Shown piece by piece: positions 15,495-20,128 of a stretch of DNA of 20,128 nt; position 1 is the first letter of the stretch; the number at the start of each line of letters is the position of its first letter. Below the pieces are notes generated by a model, which saw nothing but the letters and a program-made list of their open reading frames with translations, had not been told where the DNA came from and did not search any database. Made by a program: the position numbers and the translations under genes. Source of the DNA: Acidobacteriota bacterium (GTDB taxonomy: Bacteria; Acidobacteriota; Terriglobia; Terriglobales; Acidobacteriaceae); contig JAJXYW010000178.1 of assembly GCA_021780415.1 (NCBI GenBank), forward strand, positions 1 to 20,128, in the 5' to 3' direction.

Positions 15495-15911
15495 TCAGGC
15501 GCAGAGATCGGCTTCGAATTGCTGGAGGGTGGCGTCGTCCCAGGCGTGGGAGGATTTGCGCCAGGTGTCGGCGGGGGATTCGAGGTAGTTGGGGAAGTTG
15601 GTGCGGCAAAAGCTGGTGTGGGTGGCGAAGTCGAGGAAGGCCTGGGGGCTGCCGTCGAGGTAGAGGACGCACTGGAGGCCGGAGCGGGACCACTGGATGG
15701 AGGCAAGGCGGGGGGAGTCGGGGTCGGCGAGGGCGGTGCGGTTGTAGATGAGCATGGCGTCGAGGATGCAGTGGTCGTGGGTCTGCTGGGAACGGTCGCA
15801 GGCGTAAAAATAGCCGGCGGAACCTTCGTCCTCGAAGACCGCGGTCCAGGGGACGGCGGGGGAGTCAGAGGAGAGGAAGGCGAGGCCGGGAGTGAAGGTG
15901 AGGGAGTCCAT
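15495..15911 (-). CDS. DUF2251 family protein
   Basis: A 138-residue soluble protein. The stretch PWTAVFEDEGSAGYFYACD (residues 21-39) and the later blocks ILDAMLIYN, IQWSRSGLQCVLYLDGSPQAFLDFA and FCRTNFPN match the DUF2251 pattern as I know it. Function is unknown. The start at ATG 15911 is set by where this conserved pattern begins, as there is no clear ribosome site. The frame stays open upstream but gives only Pro/Gln/Arg-rich sequence overlapping the divergent gene. It is transcribed away from the membrane-protein gene at 16017. Confidence 0.72.
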   Translation of the reverse strand: MDSLTFTPGLAFLSSDSPAVPWTAVFEDEGSAGYFYACDRSQQTHDHCILDAMLIYNRTALADPDSPRLASIQWSRSGLQCVLYLDGSPQAFLDFATHTSFCRTNFPNYLESPADTWRKSSHAWDDATLQQFEADLCA

Positions 15912-15915
15912 TAGT

Positions 15916-15990
15916 ACAGAGTGTAGAGGATAGGGAGTAGGGGATAGAGGCTGGCGCGGAAGCGTCGGGGGTCTGGCGTCTACACTTTGT
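15916..15990. repeat. Inverted repeat in the divergent intergenic region
   Basis: ACAGAGTGTAGA (15916-15927) and TCTACACTTTGT (15979-15990) are complementary at 11 of 12 positions, around a 51-bp spacer rich in GGGAGTAGGGGATAG. They lie between two divergent genes (starts at 15911 and 16017). This could be a shared operator, or a remnant of a small dispersed repeat. Confidence 0.4.
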
Positions 15991-16016
15991 TCTCTGTTCG
16001 ATACACTTGAGCTTGG

Positions 16017-17216
16017 ATGAGATTGCGTGGGTTTTCTATTGGACGGGCGCAGCGGGTGGCGGGACTGCTGCTGCTGATGCTGCTGGGCGAGTGCCTGTGG
16101 ACGATCGGGCATCAGCCGCTGGATGCGAATGACTACCGGTATGCGCATTGCGGACGCGAGATGTGGGAGGCGCCGTCGGTGCTGCAGGGATACTTTACGA
16201 CGTGCGGGAATTTGAATGGCGATGGCACGCTGGCGTATCGGCTGGCAGGGTTTCCGCTGACCGCGCAGAGGGTGGTGCTGCTGTCGGTGGACCACTTTCG
16301 CAAGCCGGAGAATCGGGTGTTTGCCAATGGCAGCCTGAATGGAACGACGTGGGAGGCGCGGCACGAGCTGGGGTTTGTGAAGTACCTGCTGCGGCTGCCG
16401 TTTGTGCTGTTTGCGGTCTGGCTGGGGGGCGGGCTTTGGTGGGTGTCGAAGCGGCTGTTTGGGCCGGAGGGTGGAGCGCTGGCGCTGGCGCTGTACTGCT
16501 TTTGCCCGGCGATTGTGAGATATGCGACCCGGCCAAATAATGAGATTTTAGCCATGTGGGGGCTGTATGGGCTGACCTATACGGCCATGGGCGTGGCGCA
16601 TGCGCTGCAAGGGCCGCGGCGGAAGTGGAAGCCGCGGATTGTGCTGTTGACCGTGGCGCTGGGCATGACGGCGATGGCGCATCTGCTGGCGGCGATTGTG
16701 GGTTTCATTGCGGGTGCCGGGTTCTTCCTCTATTTGGCGGAGCGGCGGCGGGCGTATGTGTCGCAGATCATGATTTATGCGGCGCTGGGTGCGATGGTGA
16801 TGGTGTTTGCCGGCTTCAGCTTCAAGGTGAGCGCGTTTTTGTATGTGTTCAGCGGCGGCAGCGCGCGGAGCTGGTTCTCGCTGAATGCTGCGCGGCGGTT
16901 CGTGATGACGCCGGCCAATGCGGGGATCGTGGTGGCGGCGGCGGTGGCGGCGGTGGTGTATGGACGGAATAAGGCCAGCCGTTACTTTGGCAATACGGCT
17001 CCGCTGCTGATGGTGCTGATGCTGCTTCCGCTGTATACGACGCAGGTGGTGAGCGCTCCGTGGGTGTGGGCGCTGCCGTTCCTGTTTACGTTTGTGGGCG
17101 GGGTGTTTGCCGATGCGCTGGAGAGCCGGGAGCGGAAGATGTTTGTGGTGCTGTCGGCGGGTGTGGTGGTGACGCAGGCGGCGCTGTGCTGGGTGTCGAT
17201 GGCTGGAGTGTTGTGA
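16017..17216 (+). CDS. Polytopic membrane protein, GT-C glycosyltransferase-like, substrate unknown
   Basis: A 399-residue protein. It opens with a basic N-terminus and a first membrane helix (AGLLLLMLLGECLW, about 15-28). A large non-membrane loop follows, about residues 30-118, likely periplasmic, with DANDYRYAHCGREMW. Eight or so hydrophobic segments come next (around 122-142, 151-168, 176-196, 207-240, 250-280, 300-315, 328-345, 350-365, 376-397). One early loop plus many helices, and a PNNEILAMW motif after a helix, recalls lipid-sugar-dependent GT-C enzymes (PMT/ArnT type). I cannot identify the catalytic acidic residue with certainty, so treat this as a fold-level suggestion. The ribosome site is weak. 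The next gene, a cell-wall enzyme, follows after 95 bp on the same strand. Confidence 0.7.
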   Translation: MRLRGFSIGRAQRVAGLLLLMLLGECLWTIGHQPLDANDYRYAHCGREMWEAPSVLQGYFTTCGNLNGDGTLAYRLAGFPLTAQRVVLLSVDHFRKPENRVFANGSLNGTTWEARHELGFVKYLLRLPFVLFAVWLGGGLWWVSKRLFGPEGGALALALYCFCPAIVRYATRPNNEILAMWGLYGLTYTAMGVAHALQGPRRKWKPRIVLLTVALGMTAMAHLLAAIVGFIAGAGFFLYLAERRRAYVSQIMIYAALGAMVMVFAGFSFKVSAFLYVFSGGSARSWFSLNAARRFVMTPANAGIVVAAAVAAVVYGRNKASRYFGNTAPLLMVLMLLPLYTTQVVSAPWVWALPFLFTFVGGVFADALESRERKMFVVLSAGVVVTQAALCWVSMAGVL

Positions 17217-17311
17217 GGGGGAAGTAGAGCGTGAGGAGCCGAGGGAATGGGTGGGGCGGCTGGGATTGCGTATAGGCTTTAGAGAACTGTACTTTGAGGC
17301 GTCGCTGCATC

Positions 17312-19171
17312 ATGAAGTTTCGCGCAACCGCTGTTGGCTCCGCTGTGTCTGTTGTGGTGATCTCCTGCGCGTTGCTGGGGATGAGTGGGTGCAAGGGCGG
17401 TGTGAGGGGGCTAAGAGCGCGGTTTCATCCTCGCAAGGCGAAGTCACCGCCGAATACGACGGACTTTGCGGGGAATGTGGAGCGGCTGGTTGCGGCTCCG
17501 ACGCTGACGGGGTTGCGCTGGGAGAACTATGCCGAGGACCGGGCGGCGGTGGTGAAGTTCTATGACGACCGCGATGATGAACTGGCGTGGACGCGGGACG
17601 GACGGCCAACCGGGGCGGCGATGGCGCTGCTGCAGTTATTTCAGGATGCGGCGAAGAAGGGGTTGAACCCGGAGGACTACGACGCCGATGACGCGGGTGT
17701 GGGACGATGGACAGGGCGGCTGAAGCGGCTGGATACGATTGCGCGGACGAAGGATGATTCGGAAGCGGCGCAGGATGCGGTGGCACGGTTCGATGTCGCG
17801 GTGACGATCTCGGCGATGCGGTATGTGGAGGACCTGCATGTGGGGCGGATCAATCCGCAGTCGCTGAACTTCGATATCGATACGCCGGAGAAGCGTGCGG
17901 CGTTCGATGTGCCGGCGCTGCTGAACGATCAGGTGGTGGACGCGGTGGATGTGCCGTCGGTGATCGAGAGTATCGAGCCGCAGAGTCCGATCTACAAGGC
18001 GGCGGAGCAGTCGTTGGCGACCTATCGCGTGCTGGCGATGGAGCAGAGTGCGGCACCGCTGCCTGCGCTACCAGCGCTGCCGAGTGGGACCAAGCCTGTT
18101 GGAGTGGGGGGATGGTATGCGGCGGTGCCGCAGCTTTGGGCGCGGTTGCAGTTTGAGGGCGATGCGCCGGCCACGGTGGTGGGAGATGGCACGGCGAAGG
18201 CTACGGTGAGCTATGACGCGGGGGTGGCTGCGGCGGTGAAGCGGTATCAGACGCGGCATGGGCTGCAGCCGGATGGACGACTGGGACAGGCGACGATCGA
18301 CAGCCTGAATGTGCCGATGAGTGTGCGCGTGCAGCAACTGGATGATGCGCTGGAACGATGGCGCTGGCTGCCGGACAACTATGTCCAGCCACGGGTGCTG
18401 GTGAATCTGCCGGAGTTCATGCTGAGAGCGTATGAGCCGGACCATACGCTGGCGTTCAAGATGGAGGTGGTCGATGGGCAGGCCAAGGGGAATCATGCGA
18501 CGCCGATGTTTGTGCGGCTGATGCGGTATGTGGTGTTTCGGCCGTATTGGAATCTGCCGCCATCGATTATCAAGAAGGAGATTGTGCCGCATGTGATGCG
18601 CAAGGGGCTGGGGTATCTCGCGGCCAATGATTATCAGGTGTACAAGGCGGATGGCACGGTGGTGACGAACTTTACGGTGCATGACCTGGAGCATCTGCGC
18701 TACAACGTGCGGCAGATGCCGGGCGATAAGAATGCGCTGGGGCTGGTGAAGTTTCTGTTTCCGAACGAGTATGACGTGTATATGCACTCGACGCCGGAGC
18801 TGATGCTGTTTGGGTTGACGCGGCGGGATAAGTCGCATGGCTGCATACGGCTGCAGCATGCGGACCAGATGGCGCTGTGGGTGCTGCATGGCGACCAGAG
18901 CGATCCGGATGCGGAGAATGGCTGGGACGCGGACAAGGTGGACGTGGCGATGAATGGCGACCTGAATAATCGCACCGTGAACCTGAAGACGCCGCTGCCG
19001 GTGGTGGTTGGCTACTTTACCGCGATGCCGGATGAGGATGGCACGACCCACTTCTTCGATGATCTCTATGGGTATGACAAGGATCTGGAGGCGGCGCTGG
19101 CCAAGGGCAGGCCGTATGAGCGCGCGGAGATGAAGGTCAATCCGACGCTGGTGCCGGGTGAGACGGAGTAG
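17312..19171 (+). CDS. L,D-transpeptidase (YcbB/LdtD-like) lipoprotein with peptidoglycan-binding domain
   Basis: A 619-residue cell-wall enzyme. The signal peptide ends in a lipobox GMSGC (C27), so the protein is probably a lipoprotein. Residues about 45-280 match the scaffold domain of YcbB-type enzymes. A peptidoglycan-binding repeat follows at about 298-334 (AVKRYQTRHGLQPDGRLGQATIDSLN). The YkuD catalytic domain spans about 363-530, with YMHSTPELMLFG and the active site SHGCIRL (C511, H509). Such enzymes form 3-3 cross-links in peptidoglycan or attach proteins to it, in the periplasm. I choose ATG 17312; a TTG 18 bases upstream is in frame, but GAGG overlaps that region and serves the ATG better (12-nt spacing). 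Confidence 0.9.
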   Translation: MKFRATAVGSAVSVVVISCALLGMSGCKGGVRGLRARFHPRKAKSPPNTTDFAGNVERLVAAPTLTGLRWENYAEDRAAVVKFYDDRDDELAWTRDGRPTGAAMALLQLFQDAAKKGLNPEDYDADDAGVGRWTGRLKRLDTIARTKDDSEAAQDAVARFDVAVTISAMRYVEDLHVGRINPQSLNFDIDTPEKRAAFDVPALLNDQVVDAVDVPSVIESIEPQSPIYKAAEQSLATYRVLAMEQSAAPLPALPALPSGTKPVGVGGWYAAVPQLWARLQFEGDAPATVVGDGTAKATVSYDAGVAAAVKRYQTRHGLQPDGRLGQATIDSLNVPMSVRVQQLDDALERWRWLPDNYVQPRVLVNLPEFMLRAYEPDHTLAFKMEVVDGQAKGNHATPMFVRLMRYVVFRPYWNLPPSIIKKEIVPHVMRKGLGYLAANDYQVYKADGTVVTNFTVHDLEHLRYNVRQMPGDKNALGLVKFLFPNEYDVYMHSTPELMLFGLTRRDKSHGCIRLQHADQMALWVLHGDQSDPDAENGWDADKVDVAMNGDLNNRTVNLKTPLPVVVGYFTAMPDEDGTTHFFDDLYGYDKDLEAALAKGRPYERAEMKVNPTLVPGETE

Positions 19172-19210
19172 TTGAATTTCCCATTTGTGTGTAGTGTGCC
19201 AGCGCGAGCA

Positions 19211-19273
19211 AACTGCAGGTCTCTCCACTACGCCAAACGATAAAGCCGATTGGCTCCGGTCGAGATGACAGTT
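19211..19273. repeat. REP-like imperfect palindrome between convergent genes
   Basis: A 63-bp element with outer arms AACTG / CAGTT, inner arms GCCAA / TTGGC, and TCTC / GAGA between them. It reads GGTCTCTCCACT on one side and GGTCGAGATGACAG on the other, a style common in dispersed intergenic repeats of Acidobacteriaceae as I recall them. It sits in the 127-bp gap between the convergent transpeptidase and dnaB genes and may act as a two-way terminator. Copy number cannot be judged from one window. Confidence 0.45.
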
Positions 19274-19298
19274 TATGGGTGGGGCAGTGAGGTCATGG

Positions 19299-20128
19299 TT
19301 AGTAGGCGTCGCCGCCGGAGTTGCCGCCGTGCGCCATGTCGAGGTTTTCAAAGCGGGTGTAGTCGGCGAGGTAGGCTAGCTTGACTGTTCCGGTGGGGCC
19401 GTTGCGTTGCTTGGCGATGATGATCTCGGCCTGGCCTTTGACGTCTTCGTTTTCGCGATCGTAGTATTCCTCGCGGTGGATGAAGGCGACTACGTCGGCG
19501 TCCTGCTCGATGGAGCCGGACTCGCGGAGGTCAGAGAGCAGAGGCTTCTTGTCGCCGGTGCGCTGCTCAGAGCCGCGTGAGAGTTGCGAGAGAGCTACGA
19601 CGGGGACGCCGAGCTCTTTGGCGAGAGCCTTGAGGCCGCGGGAGATGCTGCTGACTTCCTGGGTGCGGTTCTCGAATTTCTTTTGGGAGCTGCCGGAGGA
19701 GCCGGTCATGAGCTGGAGATAGTCGATGACGATGAGGTCGAGTTGACCGTTCTCCTGCTGACGCAGGCGGCGGGCTTTGGCGCGCATTTCGGCGAGGGTG
19801 ATGCCGGGGGTGTCGTCGATGAACATCTTGGAGTTCATGAGGCGGTCGAGCGCGGCGATGAGCTTGCCCTTGTCTTCGCGAGGGATGAAGCCGGTCTGGA
19901 GCTTGCGGCTGCTGACGGTGGCTTCGCTGGCGAGCATGCGGCGGAGGAGGGATTCCTTGCTCATTTCGAGCGAGAAGATGGCAACGACTTTGGCGTCTTG
20001 TACGGCGCAGTTCTGGGCGATGTTGATGGCCCAGGCGGTCTTTCCCATGGAGGGGCGGGCGGCGATGATGATGAGCTCGGAGTTTTGCAGGCCGCTGGTC
20101 ATCTTGTCGAACTCGATGTAGTGGGTGG
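19299..20128 (-). CDS. dnaB: Replicative DNA helicase DnaB, C-terminal part (5' end cut off by window)
   Basis: The frame is open to the right edge, giving the last 276 or so residues of a protein normally of about 450-480. It opens with [20 protein letters not shown], and continues with Walker [25 protein letters not shown], Walker [13 protein letters not shown], and [14 protein letters not shown]. The C-terminal helix includes RDN-type arginine-finger and DNA-loop segments ([15 protein letters not shown]). It unwinds DNA ahead of the replisome as a hexamer. No intein or insertion is visible in this part. It is convergent with the transpeptidase gene. The gene ends normally at TAG with a Gly-rich tail. 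Confidence 0.95.
   Translation of the reverse strand, partial: THYIEFDKMTSGLQNSELIIIAARPSMGKTAWAINIAQNCAVQDAKVVAIFSLEMSKESLLRRMLASEATVSSRKLQTGFIPREDKGKLIAALDRLMNSKMFIDDTPGITLAEMRAKARRLRQQENGQLDLIVIDYLQLMTGSSGSSQKKFENRTQEVSSISRGLKALAKELGVPVVALSQLSRGSEQRTGDKKPLLSDLRESGSIEQDADVVAFIHREEYYDRENEDVKGQAEIIIAKQRNGPTGTVKLAYLADYTRFENLDMAHGGNSGGDAY

Noticed and set aside
15912..16364. N-terminal extension of the DUF2251 protein
   Set aside because: The upstream residues are Gln/Pro/Arg-rich and lie antisense to the start of the membrane-protein gene; the conserved region begins just after ATG 15911.

Overview
The window is GC-rich and gene-dense and looks chromosomal. Its gene set and style (EF-G-like GTPase, DUF2251 protein, lipoprotein L,D-transpeptidase, GC-rich third positions) suggest an Acidobacteriota soil bacterium of the Terriglobia/Acidobacteriaceae type. 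That placement is inferred from gene content; no rRNA or other phylogenetic marker is complete here. I found no tRNA, rRNA, CRISPR array, insertion sequence or phage gene.

Layout. (1) 1-1559, minus: an EF-G-like translational GTPase, cut by the left edge. (2) 1744-10453, minus: a probable sulfur-redox operon. In transcription order it encodes an ArsR-family regulator, TusA sulfur carrier, stand-alone MvhD/FlpD-like iron-sulfur protein, HdrA/QmoA-like flavoprotein, large HdrA/QmoB-like flavoprotein, small winged-helix-like protein, QmoC-like HdrC/cytochrome b fusion, DsrE-family protein, and CoA-disulfide-reductase-like flavoprotein with a C-terminal rhodanese domain. (3) 10709-14748, minus: a FadL/OmpP1 outer-membrane protein and a DUF302-like exported protein, preceded by a gene for a sigma-54 enhancer-binding regulator. 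The DNA between the regulator and the exported protein has the layout of a sigma-54 promoter region: paired upstream palindromes, an IHF-like site and a GG-N10-GC promoter. (4) 15215-15911, minus: a 59-residue membrane protein and a DUF2251 protein. (5) 16017-19171, plus: a polytopic GT-C-like membrane protein and an L,D-transpeptidase lipoprotein. (6) 19299-20128, minus: the C-terminal half of replicative helicase DnaB, convergent with the transpeptidase across a REP-like imperfect palindrome.

How the genes may work together. The central operon combines sulfane-sulfur handling proteins (TusA, DsrE, rhodanese/CoADR) with a membrane-anchored Qmo-like electron-transfer complex. It lacks aprAB, sat, dsrAB, HdrB (CCG domains) and lipoate-binding protein, so it matches neither textbook sulfate reduction nor the sHdr pathway. 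A reasonable inference is that protein-bound or low-molecular-weight persulfide sulfur is processed in the cytoplasm and electrons pass through the HdrA-like subunits to or from the quinone pool. The lead ArsR-type regulator has cysteines placed roughly as in persulfide sensors. A CRP/FNR-type palindrome upstream suggests added control by redox, oxygen or nitric oxide. The neighbouring sigma-54 module may supply a hydrophobic or sulfur substrate across the outer membrane, but no direct evidence ties it to the operon.
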